From contig NZ_JAEKJZ010000008.1 in assembly GCF_017309185.1 (NCBI RefSeq), forward strand, positions 1 through 64,000: a stretch of DNA of 64,000 bases. The letters run 5' to 3'. Shown one piece after another: positions 8,501 to 15,992 of this stretch. The position numbers and the translations under genes are program-made. The stretch comes from Roseibium aggregatum (GTDB lineage Bacteria > Pseudomonadota > Alphaproteobacteria > Rhizobiales > Stappiaceae). The notes below the pieces were generated by a model that was not told the DNA's origin, did not search any database, and saw nothing but the letters and a program-made list of their open reading frames with translations. Positions within the stretch are counted from its first letter, which is position 1, and each line of letters starts with the position of its first letter.

Positions 8501-9753
8501 GTGTTGGAGATGATCCCTGTCATCGTGTTGGCGCCCGACAGTGTCAGCGCTCCGGTTCCGCGATAGTTGAAATTTCCGCTTCCGGAGATGACGCCCGAGA
8601 TTTCGCGGTCGGTGCCGTCTCCGGAGGTCAGCGTATTGTCGTTCAGGTTGATATTACCCGCGCCAAAGATTGCGCCGATGGTCTCGTCACTGCCGGTCAG
8701 GCTGAAGGTGCCCGTGTTCTCGATAACAGCAGTATCGGTCAACCCGTCACCGCCGGCACCGTTGACATCCAGTGTGCCCGCATTGGTGATGACGGTGCTG
8801 TTCCGGATGGCGCCGGTTCCAGAGATATTGATCCGGTTGCTCGCCCCGATTGTCGTCGTGCCTGTATAGGTATTGACCTGGTTCAGGGTCGCCGTGCCCC
8901 CATACATCGCATCGATACGGCCGCTCCCCGTCAGAACCGTATCAATCACGGCATTCCCGATCTGACCCAGCGTGGATATCGAGAGCGTCCCGTTGCTCAC
9001 CGTCGGTTCACCGTAGCCTTGTATGATAAACTCATTCAGATTTAGCGTCGCCCCACCAAGATCCGCCGTGACGGTTGTAAGGATGCTGTTGTCATCGGCA
9101 AGTATCAGGGTGTCCTGGAGAAACAGATTGCTGACACCGTTGAGAGCGTTCGGCCCCGTGGCCACCAGATTACCGCCCAATACGTCCAGTGAACCACCGA
9201 TTGAATTCGAACCCGACAACACCAGCGTGCCATCGCCTGATTTGCTTAATCCGTTTGTCGAAGTGATATCGCTGGTAATTGTTGCGGTGCCCGAGCGGAC
9301 CATGATCCCGCGATCCGTATCCGTGATGGGGGCAGTCACAGGATCCGGATCGGTGTTGGAATAGTTCAGCGCGCCGCCGCTGATGGTGTAACCATCGACA
9401 TCGAAAGTCATGTTCTGCACATCTTGGGTGCCATTCACGGTCACCGTCCCGGCAGTTCCGCCGAAAACGGCCTTCGCATTGGACGTCCATGCGGTGTTCG
9501 TGGTCCCGCCGTCACTCGTCCAGTTCTGGGTCGCGGCATCCCAGGTGCCGGACCCGCCTTCGACAGTGCCGTTTGCAGTTGCTCCTGCGCCGTCCCAATC
9601 AAGCGACTGTGCCCGCGCCGGATCCGTCAGCGCGGGAGACATCACGAGGCCGCCTGTCAATGCTGTTGCCAGAAACAGGGCATTGCTGCGCTGGAGGGAA
9701 GGTCTGCGGGCATGGGGGACGTTCTGCAAACTCGGGGCGGACAACAAATGCAT
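5542..9753 (-). CDS. Autotransporter (type Va secretion) with repetitive beta-helix passenger
   Basis: 1403 aa. The N-terminus has basic residues, a hydrophobic core (ALFLATALTGGLVM) and a likely cleavage site after PARA (residue 48). Residues about 50-1070 are Gly/Thr/Asn/Ser-rich repeats of the GG-T-F/L-N type that fold as a right-handed beta-helix in this family. A linker with a helical segment follows (FDAIVVMSESGARTALDMLS). The last ~270 residues are an outer-membrane autotransporter barrel (AVWGEAYGSFG at its start) ending in the terminal Phe of ARF. The passenger is expected at the cell surface as an adhesin or biofilm factor; the ligand is unknown. No catalytic motif was noticed in the passenger. 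Confidence 0.92.
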   Translation of the reverse strand: MHLLSAPSLQNVPHARRPSLQRSNALFLATALTGGLVMSPALTDPARAQSLDWDGAGATANGTVEGGSGTWDAATQNWTSDGGTTNTAWTSNAKAVFGGTAGTVTVNGTQDVQNMTFDVDGYTISGGALNYSNTDPDPVTAPITDTDRGIMVRSGTATITSDITSTNGLSKSGDGTLVLSGSNSIGGSLDVLGGNLVATGPNALNGVSNLFLQDTLILADDNSILTTVTADLGGATLNLNEFIIQGYGEPTVSNGTLSISTLGQIGNAVIDTVLTGSGRIDAMYGGTATLNQVNTYTGTTTIGASNRINISGTGAIRNSTVITNAGTLDVNGAGGDGLTDTAVIENTGTFSLTGSDETIGAIFGAGNINLNDNTLTSGDGTDREISGVISGSGNFNYRGTGALTLSGANTMTGIISNTSTGTINLTGSTAGGMSMAANGSIDNTGSIGGNVTMSDGTFDNGDLPGTDTGSVGGTVRLTGVNATFNNNANSGIAGTATVDNGVLNGNGGTFGDVLVSDGTFNINASTTAGTVTNNGGEILVEAGGVTLNTNFVHQDGTTRVAAGGTLTDTDGVIAINGGEVQNNGGGTISSAVSVSGGTLTASGGTFGGNVTVGGTGTFNVDGNTAVGTTTFTAGNIDIAMGSTLQTDLVQSGGTTTIQFGGELTDSGGTTLAGGEIENHGTISNSVTITDGTLTNSGGIINGLTTVQGGTLNTSGGIFVGGVTAQGGTLNASGGVFVSGVSAQGGTVNVTVSQTLDLTNNGSVINIDTGVNLTDDLVNNSGTLNNSGTLTGNLTSSATANSTGTITGDVINSGTMQLAGTLTGTLVNNGTGTVTTTGNLTGITSLTHNGSGLVTIDAGHTLSASSITLGAGATGGLTVNGSTGAAITLNGGTLRGSGTVGSLTANSGSTIAPGNSIGTLNVSGNTGFGSGSTYAVEVDKDGNSDQVAATGTVTINSGATVDVTAENGTDDGSTYAVSTTYTIVTGATGVSGTFGSVTENFAFLDAALGYTANTVTLTLSRNASSFSSAARTANQRSTAIAVSSLGAGQGVFDAIVVMSESGARTALDMLSGEIHASSASLLVQEGVFARDAVNHRIRDAFDGIASGGQALLAFHGDSSAPGVIPSAQDGPAVWGEAYGSFGAVDGDGNASGLDHVNGGLFAGVDVAGPYGWRTGLFAGYGTSQFDVDARSSSGDATNLTLGVYGGHQAGAFATRLGASFSLHDVTTTRRVNAGSLVNTLRAGYLSNTAQAFGEVAYRFSTPLAELEPFVGAAVIHHATSGFSETGGAAALTASANSQVTGTTSLGLRAEHKAVLKDGKAVFVTGALGWEHAIGDTTQPASLQFAAGGDPFLISGTAYDRDVARLEAGLAFAFSDRTRLDLGYDGRISPGNRIHSFNARLSARF
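7517..7678 (-). repeat. Three tandem 54-bp units inside the autotransporter passenger
   Basis: Units start at 7517, 7571 and 7625, each opening with GTCCCnCCCT on the plus strand. Each encodes 18 residues of the type TAQGGTLNASGGVFVSGV. The first two copies are nearly identical and the third is more diverged. The period is a multiple of three, so copy-number changes keep the frame and would lengthen or shorten the beta-helix by one 18-residue step. Confidence 0.8.
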
Positions 9754-9806
9754 TGCGGGACCAAGAACCTCAAAGAGGCCGGTAATCGGCCAAGAGTCAG
9801 GAATGA

Positions 9807-9830
9807 CGGCAGAAAAATTATCTTCTGCCG
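9807..9830. terminator. Perfect 8-bp hairpin between the araC-type gene and the autotransporter
   Basis: CGGCAGAA and TTCTGCCG flank an 8-nt AT-rich loop. On the minus strand it lies 96 nt after the stop of the AraC-type regulator and 54 nt before the start of the autotransporter. It could end the regulator transcript or act in the autotransporter leader. No T-run follows on the minus strand, so its role as an intrinsic terminator is uncertain. Confidence 0.45.
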
Positions 9831-9925
9831 CCTCAAGTCATTGGTTGAAAAATAAAAATCAGAGATGCGCAGAGCTATCCGATTTCGGCAAATTTGCGCG
9901 GTGGAAAGTAATCTGACCTACGAAA

Positions 9926-10924
9926 TCAGGTGTTGAGGGTTTCTGACGGTGCTACGCCGAACATGCGTTTGTAGTCGACCGCGAACCGTCCGAGGTGCAG
10001 GAAACCGTAGTGCATCGCAACCTGGGTGATGGTGGTTTCCATGGGATCAGATGCCGCCAGCAAATGTCTTACCTTGTTCAATCTGCATGCGCGCAAATAG
10101 GCAACCGGAGACAAGCCGACGTATTCACGGAGGGCGTAGCGGAGCGATCGTTCGGAAACACCGAGGTCGGCGCAGATCTCGACAATCGTGGGCAGTTCGT
10201 CGGCACCCAGGCGGTCGTAGACGAAGCTCCTGGCCTTGCGCCCGATCTGGAGGGCCCGCATGCGCTCGTTGACCGAAGGCGGCGGAGCGTCGCCGGCAGT
10301 GGCTATAATATCCAGAACCGCGTTCAAGATGTGCGAACGCAAGGTCTCCTGGGCCGGCGCGTGACCCTGTAACGATGCCTCACGGGCAGTCTCGAGCCAC
10401 AAATCGACGGCCTGGAGGAAACTGGCTTGCCCTCTGGAGGTCAAGGGCATGACGCTCTTCGGAGGGGTCTCCCAGAAGGAGGGGTTGAGGATTCGTGCGC
10501 CGCCCAGAAATTCCTCCTGGCTGAAACCTGCGTAGGCGCAGTTTCCACCGGCCGAGACGTAGATGTCGTATTCGATGTTGGCCGGCATGAAAAAAATCAT
10601 GTCTGCCTGCTCGCCACAGTGCTCGGAAAAGCGGAAATCCAGATCCGTCGTGCACGTTGAAATGGTGCAGAAATCAGGGGGAGTCCGGCCCAGTTTCTGG
10701 ATGTCGGTTTCCTGACGCTCTCGAACAATCTGCTGGCTTCCCAGATCCAGGCTGTCAAAAGTCGCCAGCCGTCGACCGTTGCTCAGCTGATAACACTCCA
10801 TCTCGACCCAGGGCTGAAGACGCGCCTGATGCATGGCATCCTCGACGATTGCCGACTGCACGCGGCTTGCCAGTGGGACTGGCGCATCTGCGATTGATGA
10901 CTTTCCGGAGACAGTATTCGGCAT
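9926..10924 (-). CDS. AraC-family transcriptional regulator
   Basis: 332 aa. The C-terminal ~110 residues carry two helix-turn-helix motifs of the AraC type: TIVEICADLGVSERSLRYAL for the first, and the conserved ITQVAMHYGFLHLGRFAVDYKRMFG segment (shortened here to key residues YGF..LGRF...YK..FG) for the second, ending in APSETL. The N-terminal ~200 residues look like an AraC-binding-like cupin sensor. It lies upstream of the autotransporter on the same strand, so regulation of that adhesin is possible but not shown. The effector is unknown. Confidence 0.88.
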   Translation of the reverse strand: MPNTVSGKSSIADAPVPLASRVQSAIVEDAMHQARLQPWVEMECYQLSNGRRLATFDSLDLGSQQIVRERQETDIQKLGRTPPDFCTISTCTTDLDFRFSEHCGEQADMIFFMPANIEYDIYVSAGGNCAYAGFSQEEFLGGARILNPSFWETPPKSVMPLTSRGQASFLQAVDLWLETAREASLQGHAPAQETLRSHILNAVLDIIATAGDAPPPSVNERMRALQIGRKARSFVYDRLGADELPTIVEICADLGVSERSLRYALREYVGLSPVAYLRACRLNKVRHLLAASDPMETTITQVAMHYGFLHLGRFAVDYKRMFGVAPSETLNT

Positions 10925-11396
10925 TATTGGTCGGTGCGATTTCGGGAGCAGATCACGCTTTCAAATATCCCGGTAGGGTCAGAGACTTGCGGGAGTATAG
11001 AGATGCGGCACGACTTTGGAAGGCTCAAGCTGCATGTCTGGTTCAACTGCAATCTCGAATATCAGCTTGATCTTCCTGTCTGAGAAATGACGCTACGGTC
11101 CGCGACAGCGTAATGAATGGCCTGTTCAAAGCGTTGCGCCACAGCACCCTGTCAGCGGGTAAATGTCAGCAGAGGGCCGCGAGCAGCCGGCCACGCACTC
11201 CAAGGGAGCATCCGCTATCGGTTAATTCTCGCTCCTGAGCGACCAGTCCCCTCCCGGCCCAAAGCGGAAATTGAGAAGCTTTCCTGCCGGGCCGCGGAGC
11301 GGCTCGCCAAGGCCTTCGACGATTTCGCCGGCGGGGAGACGGACAGGGAGCCGATCCGGAAGATGCCGGGGTTATGAGGACAACCTGCTGTGCCGA
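10925..11396. other. Intergenic stretch with a decayed gene tail
   Basis: 472 bases between the araC-type gene and cpaB. The left third should hold the promoter of the araC-type gene. The right third holds the second copy of the 69-nt coding remnant (11309-11377), whose frame extends upstream as ...SCRAAERLAKAF. No intact gene or recognisable element was seen elsewhere. Confidence 0.5.
11309..11377 (+). pseudogene. Second copy of the 69-nt gene tail found at 4126-4194
   Basis: The frame reads KAFDDFAGGETD...RKMPGL followed by TGA. It aligns without gaps to 4126-4194 in the same orientation, with about nine base differences, several of which change amino acids. Upstream sequence differs between the copies, so only the very end of the parent gene is shared. 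It abuts the 3' end of cpaB (convergent). Confidence 0.5.
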
Positions 11397-12188
11397 TCAG
11401 AACAGGGAAGAATCAGCCACGACGGTCCAGCGGCCGGATTCCACGCGCACGAACTTCGCATCCTTTTTCTTTGCCGGTTCCGTTGCCAGGTCATCAGACG
11501 AATCTTCCGCACTGCGCAGAGCCAGGGCGATGCTTCCAACCTGCTGCGCCTGAACAATGACTTCCGACTCATCGGGGTTCAGTTCCAGCGTCGCGGTTCG
11601 TTTGGGCGAAAGGTTCTTGGTTTCCCGCTCGGCCGCCGTCGTGCTGTCGATGGCCAGAACGCGAATGTTGTGCAAGATCGTGTCGCTCATCATTTTCTCG
11701 TCGCCGAGTTTTCTGGTCAGGATCACATCCACCTTGTCTCCGGGAAGGATGAAACCGCCCGCCGACGTTTCCTGTTCCACCCGGACGGCAAGCGCGCGTT
11801 TTCCCTTCGGCAGGATCGCCGCCATGTACCCCTTGTCCGTGCTGATCAGCCGCTCAGCCCGGATGGGCTCGCCTGAAAAAATGTGGCCTCTGGCGATCAT
11901 CCCCACATAGCTTTTGCCGGCCGCTGAATCGCCGCTTCTGGTGATCAATCCTTCCGAAATCGTATCCTCCGGCCATTCACGCCAGGTGAAGTCGGCCGAC
12001 TTCAGCTTCTTGCCCAGGGGGATGTCCTTCACAGCGACCAGGACACCTTTCAGGACCACCTCGGGCTCCGCCTGGACCACGACGACTTGAGGTGCCTCGG
12101 GTTTGTTGTTCATCACGAGACGGAACGCCATGAAGCCTGCACCTGCTGCAAACAAGAGGACCAGTATGCGAACGATCTTCATTTTCAA
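11397..12188 (-). CDS. cpaB: Flp/Tad pilus assembly protein CpaB
   Basis: 263 aa with an N-terminal signal/anchor (IVRILVLLFAAGAGFMAFRLV). A SAF-like domain follows (VLVAVKDIPLGKKLKSADF, then ISEGLITRSG and the CpaB-typical AGKSYVGMIARGHIFSGEPI), then the RcpC/CpaB region with SAGGFILPGDKVDVILTR. CpaB is a periplasmic protein that works with the CpaC secretin in Flp pilus biogenesis. It is separated by about 180 nt from the lipoprotein gene upstream, so it may have its own promoter. The usual neighbours (Flp pilin, prepilin peptidase, CpaE, CpaF, TadB/TadC) are absent from the window. Confidence 0.9.
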   Translation of the reverse strand: MKMKIVRILVLLFAAGAGFMAFRLVMNNKPEAPQVVVVQAEPEVVLKGVLVAVKDIPLGKKLKSADFTWREWPEDTISEGLITRSGDSAAGKSYVGMIARGHIFSGEPIRAERLISTDKGYMAAILPKGKRALAVRVEQETSAGGFILPGDKVDVILTRKLGDEKMMSDTILHNIRVLAIDSTTAAERETKNLSPKRTATLELNPDESEVIVQAQQVGSIALALRSAEDSSDDLATEPAKKKDAKFVRVESGRWTVVADSSLF

Positions 12189-12367
12189 TTCCAGTGCGTC
12201 CAGAGGAAACTTTCCTTCCGGTTAACACTAGGATCAACACATCAAGACAAGACTTACGAAAAAGTAAAAATTAAAATCAATATATCGTGGCGGCGAAGCT
12301 GCCCAGGTACTAGCACCCTGATACCGAAGCCGTTTTGCGCCCGCGGAGCGGCTGGGAACCATCGATT

Positions 12368-12649
12368 TTACGGCAGTTCCGCGGCCCGGTTTTCGCTTCC
12401 GGGGACTTCCGGATCGCCTGGTATCAGGTACCGTTCCTGGGCATTGGCCACCGAAGCTCCGTCCCGATCCAGATCCGTTTCATAGGCCTGAGGCGGAAAC
12501 GGATTGACGGTGTGAATGGCGATATTGGTCTGCATCGCGTCCCCGGCGCCGAAAGAAACCGTGTCGCGATGGCTCATGTAGTCCGCACAGCCTGCAAGCA
12601 GGACTGCCGGGAGGACAAGGAAGATCCATTTAGTTCTTCTTGTAGACAT
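12368..12649 (-). CDS. Small lipoprotein of the tad/cpa locus
   Basis: 93 aa from the ATG at 12649, chosen because GGAGG lies about 6 nt upstream; it overlaps the end of cpaC by 20 nt. A basic start (STRRTK) precedes a hydrophobic core and a lipobox ending LLAGC, so it should be a lipid-anchored envelope protein. Small lipoproteins with a DYMSHRDTV-like opening and a DAMQTNIAIHTVNPFP-like segment occur beside cpaC in alphaproteobacteria. A CpaD-like supporting role in secretin assembly is inferred. Confidence 0.7.
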   Translation of the reverse strand: MSTRRTKWIFLVLPAVLLAGCADYMSHRDTVSFGAGDAMQTNIAIHTVNPFPPQAYETDLDRDGASVANAQERYLIPGDPEVPGSENRAAELP

Positions 12650-14144
12650 AGCCAGCCTCCAGTTCCAGGTCGACAATGTGACCGTAGGGGCCGATCAGGC
12701 CTTTTCCCTCGCGGTAGGTGCGCAGCATGTCCTTGTTGACCTCCAGAAGGCCAAGCGCGAACATTTCCGCGTCGTTGGCCGGCCGGGTCCTGTCCAGCGG
12801 AGACGCCAGGTTTTCGCTTGGATTGGCGGGGCGTACGAGACGCGGCGTTGCGACGATGACAAGATCCGTCTCCCGTTTCTGGAAGCTTGTCGACCTGAAG
12901 AGAACGCCGAGCACGGGAACTTGTCCCAGCCAGGGAATCTGATTGATATCCCGCTGGTCGATATTGTCCAGAAGCCCTGCCATGGAGAAACTCTGGCCAT
13001 CGCGAAGTTCAATCACCGCTTCGGCCCGCCGGGACCGGAACCCCGGATTGCCATTGACGTTGATCGATCCGTCAATGTCGCTGACCTCGGTCATGACACG
13101 CAGGTTGATGCGGCTTTCGTCGAGGACTGTCGGAACGAATTCCAACCGGACGCCGAACGGACGATAGTCGGTGGATGTCGCGACACCGCCGGCACTCGAG
13201 GTCGCCGTCTGAATGGGCACTTCGCCCCCGACATGGAACCGGGCGGCTTCACCGCTGATCGTGGTCAGGTTGGGCTGCGCGAGCCGGCGTACCAGCCCCT
13301 TGCCTTCCAGCGCGTCGATGATGGTGTCGATACGCAGACCCGCGGTCTCGAGGACCTTGGCAACCAGCGTTCCGAAGGGCAGAGCCCCCTGCTGGGCCAC
13401 GCTGGCACCGGACCCCAGAATGGCGATCAACCCGCCCGTGGTTTCGTCGACGCCGGTTTGAACCCGGGCACCGGAGGTGCTGACGTTGCCATCGCTGGAC
13501 CGTCCGACCCAGTTGACCCCAAGGTCGCGTCCGATCGAGCGGCTGGCTTCCAGAACCCTGATTTCCAGCGCGACCTGCTGCGGCCCGCGCACGCTGAGCG
13601 CGTTGATCACCGGGGCTTCCGAAAACTGCTGCGCAACCTCCAGGACCTTGGTCAAGTCGGTTGCGCTGTTGACATTGCCGAACAGCCGGATGCGGTTGCC
13701 GACATTGGAAACCCGGACCTGTGCGGTTGGCGCTACCGCACGCACGGCCCGGGCAACCTCATCGAAATTCAGCTGAACACGGACCTCGATCACACCGAGC
13801 AGCGCTTTCTGCTCGTTGTAGATCGAAATGTTGGTCAACCCGGTCGACTTGCCCTGAATATAGAGGACCTGACTGGAAAGCGGGACAATGTCGGCGATTT
13901 CCGGATCGCCGACCACAAGGTCCGAAAAGGTGCGGTCGGTCCTGACGGTCCTGGTCGTGCCCGGGGGCATGGTGACCTTCGAGACGCTGCCGCTGTTGAC
14001 GAGCGTGATTTCGTCGACCTGGGCGCGCGCCGGCGATATGCTGCAGAGGCCGACCGCAAGAGCGATGACCATGACGGCGCCCATCAGGGTCGTCCTGGCC
14101 CGCAGGTATCGGGGATTGCCGAGGCTGGTCAATTGTCGCGTCAC
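12630..14144 (-). CDS. cpaC: Flp/Tad pilus outer-membrane secretin CpaC
   Basis: 504 aa with a signal peptide ending SPARA. It starts with the pilus-type N-domain (MPPGTTRTVRT, VGDPEIADIVPLS, YIQGKSTGLTNI), then a BON-like segment (VGNRIRLFGNV). The C-terminal secretin domain contains VLEASRSIGRDLGVNW, VRRLAQPNLTTISGE, FHVGGEVPI and PWLGQVPVLG LFRS. CpaC multimers form the outer-membrane channel for the Flp pilus. Length and motif order fit the family. It shares the strand with the lipoprotein gene, which it overlaps. Confidence 0.94.
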   Translation of the reverse strand: MTRQLTSLGNPRYLRARTTLMGAVMVIALAVGLCSISPARAQVDEITLVNSGSVSKVTMPPGTTRTVRTDRTFSDLVVGDPEIADIVPLSSQVLYIQGKSTGLTNISIYNEQKALLGVIEVRVQLNFDEVARAVRAVAPTAQVRVSNVGNRIRLFGNVNSATDLTKVLEVAQQFSEAPVINALSVRGPQQVALEIRVLEASRSIGRDLGVNWVGRSSDGNVSTSGARVQTGVDETTGGLIAILGSGASVAQQGALPFGTLVAKVLETAGLRIDTIIDALEGKGLVRRLAQPNLTTISGEAARFHVGGEVPIQTATSSAGGVATSTDYRPFGVRLEFVPTVLDESRINLRVMTEVSDIDGSINVNGNPGFRSRRAEAVIELRDGQSFSMAGLLDNIDQRDINQIPWLGQVPVLGVLFRSTSFQKRETDLVIVATPRLVRPANPSENLASPLDRTRPANDAEMFALGLLEVNKDMLRTYREGKGLIGPYGHIVDLELEAGYVYKKN

Positions 14145-14289
14145 GTTGAACCACGTCCCTTCACAGTTTCGTTTGTTTCAAGCATCAGGTCGGGGCGCCG
14201 CCGCAGGTCGGAGATCCAGGGGGAGAAAAAGGCATCCACGGCGGAGGGTGGAGCAGCCCGCAAACGGTATTTCACGCTGCCACGTCACC

Positions 14290-14916
14290 CTATCTCCTCA
14301 TTTCATACCTGACTTTCCCGTCCTCGGTGACGACCCGCTTGAAGAGGGATGCGTCTCCCTCGGGCGCACCGCCATCGGAGAAAGACAGACCGGGCGTCGA
14401 TCGATCCGGGACAAACCGCTGGGTGCTCTGCTCGGACAGCTCGGGCGCCAGCAGAAGCTCGGCCGTGGCGGTTCCGAAGTACCCTCCGCTGTCCCGGACC
14501 ATGGTGGCGATGCTCTCGACCGTCACGGCCGGATCCCTGCGGCCCCTTGTGACAAGACCAACGTCGGACTGAATGACCCCCATGCGGCGATCGATTTTGG
14601 CCAGCCTGTGCTGAACGCCGTTGTTCATGGTGTCCAGGCGCGCCAGAATCCGCTTCTCGAACCGCTGCAGATCCTTCAATTCCTGTCTGACCGTGTTCAA
14701 CTCCGCATTGGAGGACCACGAAAGAACCAGCCCCGCGAGCAGCAACAGGGCAAGCGCACCGGAAACGATGTTCAGCGCGATCAGGAGGCGAACATGCCTC
14801 GGAAGATAATGCCCGCCGGCTTCCGGCGGCTCGACCGAAAGCGGTAACCGGCTCCAGCCCGGCACCCCAAGATACCTGACCGCCGTATCGTCGGGGGAAA
14901 TCCTGCTGTGTTTCAT
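14290..14916 (-). CDS. Single-pass membrane protein with coiled coil, tad-locus associated
   Basis: 208 aa. One hydrophobic helix lies at about residues 44-66 (LIALNIVSGALALLLLAGLVLSW). A heptad-rich segment follows (NTVRQELKDLQRFEKRILARLDTM) that should be a periplasmic coiled coil, then an unrecognised C-terminal part. The start abuts the TGA of the tadD-like gene directly, so the two are translationally linked. I do not recognise the family; a scaffold or anchoring role in pilus assembly is inference from position. Confidence 0.6.
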   Translation of the reverse strand: MKHSRISPDDTAVRYLGVPGWSRLPLSVEPPEAGGHYLPRHVRLLIALNIVSGALALLLLAGLVLSWSSNAELNTVRQELKDLQRFEKRILARLDTMNNGVQHRLAKIDRRMGVIQSDVGLVTRGRRDPAVTVESIATMVRDSGGYFGTATAELLLAPELSEQSTQRFVPDRSTPGLSFSDGGAPEGDASLFKRVVTEDGKVRYEMRR

Positions 14917-15429
14917 TCAGCCCCGCTTCGCAAACGATACACTGTTGCCCAACAGCTCCAGGTTGTTTGCCGTGGTCTCATTGTTCGGGTCGATGTCGTA
15001 TGCCTTCAGGAAATAGCGGCGCGCCGCCACCAGATTGCCACGCAGAAGGTAGGAATAGCCGACATTGTTCAGGTATTCGGGGCGGCCGGGGATCATTCCG
15101 GCCAGAACCTTGTAGCCTTTGTCCGCATTGTCGAAACGGCCGACCATGTCGGCGGAGGCGGCATACCCGATCCAGGCCACCGGATCCTTGGGGTACAGTT
15201 CAACAGCCTTCTTGTAGATCGAGTAGGCCTTGCCGTAGTTCTTCGCCCTGAACTGGACTTGCGCCTGTTTCAGAAGTTCGTCGTCCCTGTAATAGGCGAC
15301 ACCGGAAAGGTCGTCGTTTGTGAAGGCGTCGTCGCCGTAAGTCGAAAGATCTCCCAAATTGCCCGACTGGCAGCCGCTCAAGATAACAAGCAGGACTGCA
15401 ATTCCCGGGAACTTGTGACCGACCCACAT
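14917..15429 (-). CDS. tadD: TadD-like tetratricopeptide-repeat lipoprotein
   Basis: 170 aa. The signal sequence ends in a lipobox VILSGC, so it should be lipid-anchored. TPR units follow, visible as the YGKAYSIYKKAVELYPKDP, DPVAWIGYA, RPEYLNNVGYSYLLRGN and ARRYFLKAYDIDPNN segments, ending with NNLELLG. TadD-type proteins act with the CpaC/RcpA secretin in Flp pilus biogenesis. This is the first gene of the minus-strand tad segment; a pair of direct repeats lies about 55 nt upstream. Confidence 0.82.
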   Translation of the reverse strand: MWVGHKFPGIAVLLVILSGCQSGNLGDLSTYGDDAFTNDDLSGVAYYRDDELLKQAQVQFRAKNYGKAYSIYKKAVELYPKDPVAWIGYAASADMVGRFDNADKGYKVLAGMIPGRPEYLNNVGYSYLLRGNLVAARRYFLKAYDIDPNNETTANNLELLGNSVSFAKRG

Positions 15430-15992
15430 CTACTCTTACCTTCACAGCCCGTTCATCATGCGGCCGATACAGCACTCCGCATAATTTACAGTATTAATAC
15501 TCTCATTTACAGTAATTAATCAATATTATCTAAAACCATTAAATATCTATAAATAGTAATTCTAGGTAGAATTTCGAATAACGCGTCTCAGGAACGCGCC
15601 GGTAGCGCCTCGATTCTGAGGGCTGATTCCGGACCGCAGCACTTTCAACTTGAGATTGATGATAGGGGTGAATCAGTTCTACGAATGTTTTCAAACCTGG
15701 AGCGCCAAACCTTGATTTCGGCGCAGCGGCAGCAGCGGTCTGCAACAAACCGGTCAGGTTCGATCCCTCTTGAAAAACAGATGGGTTCAGCAAGCTGCTG
15801 CGGACCGCCGGTCCGCCGATGTGTCAAGCCGGGTTGTCACGGTAACGGGTGGTGACGTGGGCCGGAGGCGCCTCTCCTGAGGCGGTTTGTCAGGTCGTAT
15901 CTTGCACCCGTGCCGCCTCATTGAAGCGCGGCTTTTGTTCACCAGACGCCGCCCTTTTAAGCGGCCGAATCAGCAGATTTAGATTGTTGAAT
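15430..15992. other. Regulatory and otherwise empty stretch between tadD and the racemase-like gene
   Basis: 563 bases. The part nearest tadD (about 15475-15590) is strikingly AT-rich and should hold its promoter and the direct repeats described separately. The remainder has normal composition and only unsupported short frames. A minus-strand frame at about 15890-16000 (NNLNLLIRPLKRAAS...) has protein-like sequence, but I cannot assign it. Confidence 0.5.
15484..15514. promoter_or_regulatory. Pair of ATTTACAGTA direct repeats upstream of tadD
   Basis: ATTTACAGTA occurs at 15484-15493 and again at 15505-15514, exactly 21 bp apart, or two helical turns. Both are followed by a TTAAT-like motif. 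The pair sits 55-85 bp upstream of the tadD start in an AT-rich block. This arrangement suits a regulator that binds two sites on the same DNA face, for example a response regulator. The protein is unknown. Confidence 0.45.

Noticed and set aside
7717..9045. Long plus-strand open frame (442 codons) opposite the autotransporter
   Set aside because: It lies antisense to a repetitive, GC-rich gene with clear signal peptide and barrel; the frame has no recognisable motif and its openness is a by-product of codon bias.
12678..14312. 544-codon plus-strand frame opposite cpaC
   Set aside because: It has no motif and is fully explained as a shadow of the secretin gene.
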